NCBI GenBank assembly: GCA_001462245.1
Contig: LIUG01000132.1
Coordinates: 10,396 to 53,467 of the forward strand
Reading direction: 5' to 3'
Source of the DNA: Candidatus Fibrimonas termitidis
GTDB taxonomy: Bacteria > Fibrobacterota > Fibrobacteria > Fibrobacterales > Fibrobacteraceae
Length of the DNA: 43,072 nt
The stretch's first letter is position 1. Every line of letters starts with the position of its first letter. The translations under genes and the position numbers were made by a program. The notes beneath the pieces were generated by a model, which saw nothing but the letters and a program-made list of their open reading frames with translations, was not told where the DNA came from and made no database searches. Positions 7,922 to 14,028 of the stretch are shown one piece after another.

Positions 7922-8704
7922 TTAAAACTCCCCCTCAAACACAAATTCTGCGGGGCCTATCATGATCACGTGGTTAGTTTCTCTGTTCCACTCAATAGTT
8001 AAGCTGCCGCCTAAAAGTTCCACGGTTAAAATGCGTTCGGCATTTTTTTTCAGCATGGCGGCAACGGCTGCAGCGCAGGCTCCAGTTCCGCAGGCAAGAG
8101 TTTCGCCGGTGCCACGTTCCCAAACACGCATTTTAATGCGTTTTGCATCAATAAATTCCGCGAATTCAATATTCGATTTTTTGGGAAACTCCTTATCCAC
8201 CTCTAAAATCGGCCCTTCCGTTAACACGGGAGCATCTGCAACCGAATCGACAAAGGTAACGGCGTGGGGGTTTCCCATTGAGACCTTTATAAATTCTCTG
8301 CCGTTAAGCGTTGCCTCGCCTTCCAAAATAGGCTCTCCCATATCAACCGAAGCCAAAAATCCGTTTTCGCCGTTCTTTGTCTCTATAATTTTTACACCCG
8401 TCTTTGTCTCTATTTTCAGCGGCTGCACCGTTAAATTCCACCTTTCACGCACAAAACGCGCCACACAGCGAATAGCATTTCCGCACATTTCCGCTTCGGA
8501 GCCATCCGAATTGAACATCTGCATTCTAGCGTGGTTTTCCGAATTTAAAGGCGGCAAAATGAGCACAAGCCCATCCGAGCCAATGCCAAAATGCCTATCG
8601 GAAACTCTTTGGGCTAGGCAGCCCGGATTTTCAGGGATATTTTTTCTGCAATCGATATAAACATAATCATTGCCCGCACCCTGCATTTTGGTGAAATGTT
8701 GCAT
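7922..8704 (-). CDS. dapF: Diaminopimelate epimerase
   Basis: 260 aa from the ATG at 8704 (MQHFTKMQGAGNDYVYID). DapF interconverts LL- and meso-diaminopimelate, the lysine and peptidoglycan precursor, using two cysteines: the first in EMCGNAIRC and the second in ACGTGACAAA, both present. This fits the meso-DAP type MurE in the same window. The start was chosen because the family begins with F-T-K-M-x-G-x-G-N-D and because a TACCTT hexamer lies 6 nt upstream, with six C and no Shine-Dalgarno site between. The gene starts 38 nt inside the 3' end of the EcsC-family gene. Confidence 0.95.
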   Translation of the reverse strand: MQHFTKMQGAGNDYVYIDCRKNIPENPGCLAQRVSDRHFGIGSDGLVLILPPLNSENHARMQMFNSDGSEAEMCGNAIRCVARFVRERWNLTVQPLKIETKTGVKIIETKNGENGFLASVDMGEPILEGEATLNGREFIKVSMGNPHAVTFVDSVADAPVLTEGPILEVDKEFPKKSNIEFAEFIDAKRIKMRVWERGTGETLACGTGACAAAVAAMLKKNAERILTVELLGGSLTIEWNRETNHVIMIGPAEFVFEGEF

Positions 8705-9347
8705 GGGGGGAAGGTAGAAAATTATCAATAAACCACGACTTTGCGTTTTGTCCTGTTTTTCTTGTCCAAACGGCGTCCACCGTGCCTCCGATAACACCAC
8801 CGATTAACGGAACCATTTTCGTTAAATTCGCAGCCCCTTTTGAACCGAATTTAGCGAGCAATCTAAGACCGATTATATGGGTGATTCTAATCACTGTGCC
8901 GCCGGAAAGCTGTTTAGCGACATCTTTTAATGTAATTTGCTTTAAAATTTTAATCCCGATTTCTTTTAAAAAAAATCTCATATTTTCGTCAATAAGGCAA
9001 GTTAGCGATGTTGCTCTGATTTTCTCATCTTTTGGATCGTAGCCTCCTATAATGGCAATGGCAACTACCATTCGTACTTGAAAAAACAGAACGCTTGCCA
9101 AATTAGCCGGCAAAGTAAGCGGAATAGCCGTTAACCCGAACAAACCGGTAACAAAGCCTGATGTCGCGCTCTTGGCAACTTGCCAGCGAATTAAAGCATT
9201 AGCTTGTTTTAATTTATCGCCCTGATATTTATTTTTATAGAATTCTGCCAATTCCATCGCAGAATCTATGCCGGGAAAACCTGTAATTGCTTTTTCATAA
9301 GCAAATTCAAGTGTTTGCCGAATTTTTTCCTCAGTAAACCTAGCCAT
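8667..9347 (-). CDS. EcsC-family protein
   Basis: 226 aa from the ATG at 9347 (MARFTEEKIRQTLEFAYEKA), which has an AGGAG site 8 nt upstream and a TATATT promoter element in the right place; in-frame sequence further up overlaps that promoter and is rejected. The central part (KSATSGFVTGLFGLTAIPLT, LFFQVRMVVAIAIIGGYDP, LIGGVIGGTVDAVWTR) matches the EcsC family, named after the third gene of the Bacillus ecs locus; the biochemical role is unknown. It has hydrophobic segments but is probably only membrane-associated. dapF overlaps the last 38 nt. Confidence 0.8.
   Translation of the reverse strand: MARFTEEKIRQTLEFAYEKAITGFPGIDSAMELAEFYKNKYQGDKLKQANALIRWQVAKSATSGFVTGLFGLTAIPLTLPANLASVLFFQVRMVVAIAIIGGYDPKDEKIRATSLTCLIDENMRFFLKEIGIKILKQITLKDVAKQLSGGTVIRITHIIGLRLLAKFGSKGAANLTKMVPLIGGVIGGTVDAVWTRKTGQNAKSWFIDNFLPSPHATFHQNAGCGQ
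8711..8716 (-). promoter_or_regulatory. -10-like TACCTT, putative leaderless start of dapF
   Basis: Minus strand ATTTTC-TACCTT-CCCCCC-ATG. The hexamer is one base off the window consensus; the spacing is 6 nt. Confidence 0.4.
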
Positions 9348-9377
9348 ATTTTTTCTCCTGAGCTTAAACCGAAAATC

Positions 9378-9383
9378 AATATA
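9378..9383 (-). promoter_or_regulatory. -10-like TATATT upstream of the EcsC-family gene
   Basis: Reads TTTAC-TATATT followed by a 30-nt leader with CAGGAG before the ATG at 9347. Confidence 0.5.
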
Positions 9384-9409
9384 GTAAACGATTAACCGGC
9401 AGCGGCTAT

Positions 9410-9511
9410 CCTGTTTTCCGCATTGGGACACCCGATTTTCAAAAAAAACGCCTACGAACCCTTATTTTATAAGGGGTATGTTTATAAAAAACAAAACATG
9501 CGGAAAACAGG
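9410..9511. repeat. Perfect 14-bp inverted repeat enclosing a central hairpin
   Basis: CCTGTTTTCCGCAT at 9410-9423 is repeated as its exact reverse complement at 9498-9511, 74 nt apart. A 7-bp perfect hairpin (9459-9475) sits near the centre. The whole lies between the FISUMP gene and the EcsC promoter. It could be a structured RNA, a small non-autonomous element or a terminator complex. Confidence 0.6.
9459..9475. terminator. Perfect hairpin CCCTTAT-TTT-ATAAGGG, weak terminator candidate
   Basis: 7-bp stem, 3-nt loop, about 130 nt past the FISUMP stop. A run of eight T occurs on the minus strand but some 10 nt after the stem, so intrinsic termination is uncertain. Confidence 0.35.
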
Positions 9512-9573
9512 AAAAAATCTCCCATCTACGCTCCATCGCTAAGACACAAATAAACGCTCACTGCCCCAAGTTT

Positions 9574-9597
9574 CGCCGCTTGCCAAGGCTAGCGGCG
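9574..9597 (-). terminator. GC-rich hairpin just after the FISUMP stop
   Basis: CGCCGCT and AGCGGCG pair (7 bp), with an inner GCC-AA-GGC. It starts 12 nt after the stop codon but has no T run, so it may protect the 3' end rather than terminate. Confidence 0.35.
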
Positions 9598-9608
9598 GCA
9601 CTCCGTGC

Positions 9609-10379
9609 TTAGTCCTGAAGACAACGAACAGAAAACAAGTAGTCCTTATCGTAGTAGTACCAGTTGGCGTACTCGTAGTCGTAGTACATGTACCGGCCGT
9701 AGGCGTAGTCGCTATTGAGCTCCGCGGCACTCCACCAGTAGCCGTAGCCGCCGGCACCGACGAAATTGCCATCAGAGTTGCCGCCGCCGCCCGGCAGGGC
9801 CGAAAACCCGTAATCGTCCGTACCACTATTACTGTACCAGCCTGTTCTTGCCTTCAATTTAGTTCCCGCAGTACTTGAACCGCTAACGGCTGTCATTAAC
9901 GCATCCCAGTCCGCATCGCTGGGCAAATACCAATCATCGGGGCAAATGCCCTGATGCTTTACATCGCTTCCACTCCAATAGGAATCATTGTAACTTGCAT
10001 CTATACCCATTGCCGTAGACCAATTGTACAAACGACCGTAAGTGGCACAATTGGAAGAGTTATTACTATGGCATACATCAGTGGTATTATTTGGCACATC
10101 GTAATTCAAATTCTCTGCCATCCAGGTTTTGCCGCCTATTGTCACTTTTTTATAACTTTTATTGTCTCGGCTATCGGTAAATGAACCATACTGTATGCTG
10201 GGGTTAAAATGGCTGCCGCTGACAGACGAGGAAGAACTCGTGCCTGATGGTGGGTCGTCATCGTCCTTGCTGTCTGAGCAGGAGGTGAGTGTATGAACCC
10301 CGATACCCCCGATGAAGAGGAGAATGAGGATGTGAAGTAGGGGCAAGGCGTGCCTTGCCCTGTTTGCTGTCTTGTTCAT
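9609..10379 (-). CDS. FISUMP-domain lipoprotein
   Basis: 256 aa. Lipoprotein signal ending VHTLTSC (Cys34), an Asp/Ser-rich tether (DSKDDDDPPSGTSSSSS), then a Fibrobacter succinogenes major paralogous domain (about 66-254). Diagnostic blocks are YKKVTIGGKTWMAENLNYD, YGRLYNWSTAMG, CPDDWYLPSDADWDAL, GFSALPGGGG, YWWSAAE and SVRCLQD at the end. This family is hugely expanded in Fibrobacter and presumed cell-surface exposed; its function is unknown. The C-terminal region is very Tyr-rich (YMYYDYEYANWYYYDKDY). It has an AAGGAG site and a TTAACA-N16-TATATT promoter with a 62-nt leader. This gene is the main taxonomic marker of the window. Confidence 0.93.
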   Translation of the reverse strand: MNKTANRARHALPLLHILILLFIGGIGVHTLTSCSDSKDDDDPPSGTSSSSSVSGSHFNPSIQYGSFTDSRDNKSYKKVTIGGKTWMAENLNYDVPNNTTDVCHSNNSSNCATYGRLYNWSTAMGIDASYNDSYWSGSDVKHQGICPDDWYLPSDADWDALMTAVSGSSTAGTKLKARTGWYSNSGTDDYGFSALPGGGGNSDGNFVGAGGYGYWWSAAELNSDYAYGRYMYYDYEYANWYYYDKDYLFSVRCLQD

Positions 10380-10442
10380 AATGAACTCCTTTGGTTGAAG
10401 GGGAAAATTCTGGTTTTATGTGTGGAAAAAATGGGTGCGTCT

Positions 10443-10470
10443 AATATAGTATTTTTTTGACGAATGTTAA
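10443..10470 (-). promoter_or_regulatory. Promoter of the FISUMP lipoprotein (TTAACA-N16-TATATT)
   Basis: The -35-like TTAACA (10470-10465) and -10 TATATT (10448-10443) are 16 nt apart. The leader carries AAAGGAGTTCATT ahead of the ATG. Confidence 0.6.
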
Positions 10471-10484
10471 TTTTTATGTCATTT

Positions 10485-10535
10485 TTTTGTAAAAAAGTGC
10501 TAGGCAGGGCCTGCACCGTAGGCTCCTTCTAGCAC
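10485..10535 (-). terminator. Intrinsic terminator of the small leaderless unit
   Basis: On the minus strand GTGCTAG (10535-10529) pairs with CTAGCAC (10503-10497). Inside, AGGaGCCT pairs with AGGCCCT around a 7-nt loop. The stem is followed at once by TTTTTT. The 3' part of the 19-codon ORF, including its TAG stop, lies inside the stem. Confidence 0.8.
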
Positions 10536-10559
10536 ATTGGGGACGTTATACTGAATCAT
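10500..10559 (-). CDS. Candidate leaderless 19-aa peptide gene (or small RNA)
   Basis: ATG at 10559 follows TACATT by 7 nt and the frame reads MIQYNVPNVLEGAYGAGPA before TAG at 10502-10500. The promoter is the best in the window (TTGACA, 17-nt spacer, TACATT), and a strong terminator begins inside the ORF, so a transcript of only about 70 nt is expected. Translation to the stop would place the ribosome in the terminator stem, which is the geometry of an attenuator or leader peptide. The alternative is a non-coding small RNA whose ORF is accidental. It is divergent from gyrB and upstream of, but separate from, the FISUMP promoter. No homology is recognised. Confidence 0.5.
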   Translation of the reverse strand: MIQYNVPNVLEGAYGAGPA

Positions 10560-10566
10560 GGGTGTA

Positions 10567-10595
10567 AATGTAGAAATTTTTTGCGGGCTTGTCAA
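10567..10595 (-). promoter_or_regulatory. Near-consensus promoter TTGACA-N17-TACATT
   Basis: The -35 TTGACA (10595-10590) and -10 TACATT (10572-10567) have the optimal 17-nt spacing. It points away from gyrB toward the 19-codon ORF. Confidence 0.8.
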
Positions 10596-10614
10596 GGCAT
10601 TGTTAGGAAATTTC

Positions 10615-10620
10615 TACATT
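10615..10620 (+). promoter_or_regulatory. -10-like TACATT, leaderless start of gyrB
   Basis: Plus strand AAATTTC-TACATT-ACCCCCT-ATG; 7 nt to the start codon, no Shine-Dalgarno site, no clear -35. Confidence 0.6.
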
Positions 10621-10627
10621 ACCCCCT

Positions 10628-12574
10628 ATGGAAAATTTGGAAAATAATTACAGCGGTTCAAATATCACTGTTTTGGAAGGTTTAGAAGCGGTTCGGGTGC
10701 GCCCGGCCATGTATATAGGCAGCACGGATAGCAAAGGGCTTCACCACTTGGTTTGGGAAGTTGTGGACAACTCTGTAGATGAGGCTTTGGCAGGATATTG
10801 CGATAGAATAGAAATTTCTATAATGCCTAATAACGGCATAAAGGTTGTGGATAACGGACGCGGCATTCCAACAGATATTCACCCGAAAGAAAAAGTTGGA
10901 ACCCTTCAGGTTGTGATGACTAAATTACATGCCGGAGGCAAATTCGACGGTAATTCCTACAAGGTTTCCGCAGGCTTGCACGGCGTGGGAGTCAGTTGCG
11001 TAAATGCTTTGAGCACAAAACTAATAGCTACGGTCACAAGGGGCGGAAAAATAATCCGTCAGGAATTTGCAAAGGGAAATCCGGTTGCGCCTCAATACGA
11101 AGTAGGCACAGCTCCGGCAGATGCCCACGGAACAACCATTGAATTTTACCCCGATTCAAGCATTTTCACGGAAACCGAATTCAACTATGAAACAATCGCA
11201 ACAAGAGCAAGGGAATTCGCATTTTTGAACAAGGGCTTAACATTAACCGTCATTGACGAACGCACAATAGCGCAGGAACCGGAAGGCGAGCCTCTTAAAA
11301 AAGAGGAATTTTGCTACCCCGGCGGTTTGGGTTCTTTTATTGAATACATAGACCAGAATAGAAAAGCTCTTTTTGAGAAACCCATAGTTATTTCAACAAC
11401 GGCGGGGGCTTATCCGCTGGAAATAGCGCTTCGCTACACGGAAAGCTATCAGGATAACCTCTTCAGTTTTGTAAACAATGTGAACACCTACGATGGCGGA
11501 ACTCATGTAACCGGTTTTAAAACCGGCTTAACAAGAATATTGATAAAACATGCTACCGGGAAAATTTCAAAACTCAAAAAAGATGTTGAAATCACCGGAG
11601 CAGATGTTTTGGAAGGTTTGACCGCAATTATCGCTATTAAAATTCCTCAGCCGCAATTTGAAGGGCAAACCAAAAGAAAACTGGGAAATTCCGAGGCGAA
11701 GAGCGGTGTGGAAGTTGCCGTGTTCAAAACTCTTGATGAGTATTTTGCGGAAAATCCCGGGATAACAAAGACCATAGCCGAAAAGGTTTACAACACCGCA
11801 GAGGGCAGGGTGGCTGCGCACAAGGCAAAGGCGGCGGTGAGCAGAAAGGGAATTTTGGAAGGAGGCGGATTGCCCGGCAAACTCTCGGATTGCTCAAGCA
11901 GAGACCCGGAGAGATGCGAACTCTTTTTGGTTGAGGGTGATTCCGCAGGCGGCTCGGCAAAGCAGGGACGCACAAGGGAGTTCCAGGCCATACTTGCGCT
12001 CAAGGGAAAAATTTTGAATGTTGAAAAAGCGAACGATGTTCAAATTTTCAGCAATGATGAAATAAAAACGATGATCCAATCAATTGGCACCGGAATAAGA
12101 GATGATTTTAAACTGGAAAAACTGCGCTACCACAAAATAATAATAATGACCGATGCCGATGTTGACGGTTCTCATATTCAAACCCTGCTTTTAACCTTTT
12201 TTTACCGCTATATGCGCCCGCTGGTTGACGGCGGCTATGTTTATTTGGCAACCCCGCCGCTTTACCGCATAAAGGTAGGCAAGCAGGAAAGCTATCATTT
12301 TTCCGATGAAGACAAGGAAGAGGCGATGCGTTCCATAAAGGAAAGCGGAAAAAAAGCGGATTTGCAACGCTATAAAGGCCTTGGAGAGATGAACCCAGAC
12401 CAACTCGCAAGCACCACAATGATGCCTGAAACCAGGGTTTTAAAGCAATGCTGCGTAGAAGATGCTATAAAGGCAGACCAGATTTTCTCGATGCTGATGG
12501 GCGACGAAGTTGAACCCCGCCGCAGATTTATTGAGGAGAATGCGTACAAGGTTTTGGATAAGCTGGACGTGTAG
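10628..12574 (+). CDS. gyrB: DNA gyrase subunit B
   Basis: 648 aa. ATPase subunit of the type II topoisomerase that introduces negative supercoils. The GHKL ATPase motifs are intact (VRVRPAMYIGST, EVVDNSVDEALAG, DNGRGIP, GLHGVGVSCVNALS). The transducer domain spans about 220-390. The TOPRIM domain has LVEGDSAGGSAKQGR and TDADVDGSHI, and the C-terminus has QRYKGLGEMNPDQLASTTM, typical of GyrB. Length is that of short bacterial GyrB without the insertion of gamma-proteobacteria; ParE is less likely on these motifs, but gyrA is not nearby to confirm. The start is predicted leaderless. It ends back-to-back with the glycosyltransferase gene. Confidence 0.95.
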   Translation: MENLENNYSGSNITVLEGLEAVRVRPAMYIGSTDSKGLHHLVWEVVDNSVDEALAGYCDRIEISIMPNNGIKVVDNGRGIPTDIHPKEKVGTLQVVMTKLHAGGKFDGNSYKVSAGLHGVGVSCVNALSTKLIATVTRGGKIIRQEFAKGNPVAPQYEVGTAPADAHGTTIEFYPDSSIFTETEFNYETIATRAREFAFLNKGLTLTVIDERTIAQEPEGEPLKKEEFCYPGGLGSFIEYIDQNRKALFEKPIVISTTAGAYPLEIALRYTESYQDNLFSFVNNVNTYDGGTHVTGFKTGLTRILIKHATGKISKLKKDVEITGADVLEGLTAIIAIKIPQPQFEGQTKRKLGNSEAKSGVEVAVFKTLDEYFAENPGITKTIAEKVYNTAEGRVAAHKAKAAVSRKGILEGGGLPGKLSDCSSRDPERCELFLVEGDSAGGSAKQGRTREFQAILALKGKILNVEKANDVQIFSNDEIKTMIQSIGTGIRDDFKLEKLRYHKIIIMTDADVDGSHIQTLLLTFFYRYMRPLVDGGYVYLATPPLYRIKVGKQESYHFSDEDKEEAMRSIKESGKKADLQRYKGLGEMNPDQLASTTMMPETRVLKQCCVEDAIKADQIFSMLMGDEVEPRRRFIEENAYKVLDKLDV

Positions 12575-13954
12575 CTAAAACTTCACCAACGTTGCTCCGG
12601 CATATTTGCTTTGAAATCCCCTGCTTTTTCCGTTATAGTTTCTTTGGGTATATGCGATAAGCCTATTTGATTCCATAAGGGAATGAGAACTACCGAAAGT
12701 GAAGAAGAAAAATCCGTTTTCGGCTTTGAAATTTTTCATCACATCAAAAAGCCCTTCCGTATTGCCTTTGTATTTTCCTATGAAAATATCATTGTTTAAA
12801 TACATATAACCATCTTTTTTTACGTAAAAATAATTCAAATTCGGATTGTCTTTTAAAGGGCTTTTGCTCATGTAATACTCGAAAATCGGGCGGGAAGCGG
12901 AGTCTGCGTAAATTAGGCTTTTTACGGTTGCATTTTCGTTGATCAACTGTAAAATTTCCGTGCTTTGCGGCGAACCTAGCCCTTTATGCACCCTAATGGA
13001 ATTGCTTGAAATAGCGAGAAGCGCAAAAACCGAAAGAACAGCTATTAAAGTTTTTGTCCCTACTCTTAAAAGAATTTTGTGAATGCAAAACGCCACCGGA
13101 ATAAAAATCAATGGCATAATGAAAACCAGGTATTTTGAGCCGATTACCTGCATCTGCGACCAATTTCGCATAGAACGCATAAAATCGCTGTATGGCATTC
13201 CCAGCGGCGCTACCTTAAAGAAATAAAGCAGAACCAAAATAAAAACCGGGACAAAAACGGATATCAGCAAATACTTCTTTTCCCTGTATAAAAAAATGCT
13301 CCCAAAAATAAGGGGCAAAATAAAAAGCGAGGCGTTTAACCAAACAAAGGGACCAAAGACAAAATAGTGAAAATCTATGAAATGCCTCCCGAGCATTTGA
13401 ACGAAAAAATCCTTGAACCAAATAAAAAATATCATTAACCCGTGCACAAGCCCCTTAGATGCTCCGATATTAAACCAGTAACCGCCGTCATTTTTGTTAA
13501 AATTGCAAATTATGCAAAAAATACTCACTAGAGATATTAGCAAAACCAAAGTTATATTGTGTTTTTTGCTGTAAGACCAAATGCACAAGCTCAGAGCAAT
13601 GAGAAAAGCCTCTATGCCGTACAGGGAAAAATTGACGGAATAGAACAGCAAAGGATCCGAACAGACGAGCAAGAATAAAAAAACGCAGGCGAATCTAATT
13701 CCAAATTCACGTTTGGCAAAAATATATGCAAATAAAAGCGTTGCTATTCCCGCAAGCAGGGGCAAAAATCTCAAAGCCAATTCGGAAACGCTAAAGCCTC
13801 CTATCAAAGGTTTGAATATTTCCCAAAACATAGCTTCTTCCAGCCACAAATCTTGCCCCTTAGAGTAAAGGAGTATTCTGGAAATTTCGCCCAAAATCAG
13901 AAAAAACACGCAAAAACCGGTGCAGATTTTTTCTGCTTTAATAGAGAGAGGCAT
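12575..13954 (-). CDS. Multi-pass membrane glycosyltransferase-like protein (GT-C fold)
   Basis: 459 aa with roughly ten hydrophobic segments and a C-terminal soluble part. The first loop after TM1 contains LWLEEAMFWE, in the position where GT39/GT83 enzymes (ArnT, PMT) carry an acidic catalytic motif. It is followed by FSVSELALRFLPLLAGIATL, the usual R-x-P-S/L-x-x-x-G signature region of that superfamily. Such enzymes use polyprenyl-phosphate sugars to glycosylate lipids or proteins outside the membrane; the substrate cannot be told. The ATG at 13954 is 6 nt after a TACATT hexamer, with no ribosome-binding site. It is divergent from tex. Confidence 0.7.
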   Translation of the reverse strand: MPLSIKAEKICTGFCVFFLILGEISRILLYSKGQDLWLEEAMFWEIFKPLIGGFSVSELALRFLPLLAGIATLLFAYIFAKREFGIRFACVFLFLLVCSDPLLFYSVNFSLYGIEAFLIALSLCIWSYSKKHNITLVLLISLVSIFCIICNFNKNDGGYWFNIGASKGLVHGLMIFFIWFKDFFVQMLGRHFIDFHYFVFGPFVWLNASLFILPLIFGSIFLYREKKYLLISVFVPVFILVLLYFFKVAPLGMPYSDFMRSMRNWSQMQVIGSKYLVFIMPLIFIPVAFCIHKILLRVGTKTLIAVLSVFALLAISSNSIRVHKGLGSPQSTEILQLINENATVKSLIYADSASRPIFEYYMSKSPLKDNPNLNYFYVKKDGYMYLNNDIFIGKYKGNTEGLFDVMKNFKAENGFFFFTFGSSHSLMESNRLIAYTQRNYNGKSRGFQSKYAGATLVKF

Positions 13955-13960
13955 TGAGGT

Positions 13961-13966
13961 AATGTA
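13961..13966 (-). promoter_or_regulatory. -10-like TACATT, leaderless start of the glycosyltransferase gene
   Basis: Minus strand AAATTTTC-TACATT-ACCTCA-ATG; 6-nt spacing. Confidence 0.6.
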
Positions 13967-13972
13967 GAAAAT

Positions 13973-14001
13973 TTGACTTTATTCGAAAAATTTTCTATAT
14001 T
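13973..14001 (+). promoter_or_regulatory. tex promoter TTGACT-N17-TATATT
   Basis: TTGACT at 13973-13978 and TATATT at 13996-14001, 17-nt spacer. The leader holds AAAGGAAAGG before the ATG at 14029. It overlaps the divergent glycosyltransferase promoter. Confidence 0.75.
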
Positions 14002-14028
14002 TCTCTCCAGAATAAAAGGAAAGGTATC

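Noticed and set aside
8705-8800. Longer dapF beginning at 8800
   Set aside because: The extra 32 residues have no DapF similarity and cross the putative -10 element; DapF proteins start at F-T-K-M-x-G.
9348-9431. Longer EcsC-family protein from 9431
   Set aside because: It would cover the TATATT promoter element and skip a well-spaced AGGAG before the ATG at 9347.
9539-9826. Thr-rich frame inside the FISUMP gene
   Set aside because: It is a shadow frame of the FISUMP coding sequence, with no initiation signal and extreme low complexity.
13973-14001. TTGACT as the -35 of the leftward glycosyltransferase promoter
   Set aside because: Its orientation and 17-nt spacing fit the rightward tex promoter.
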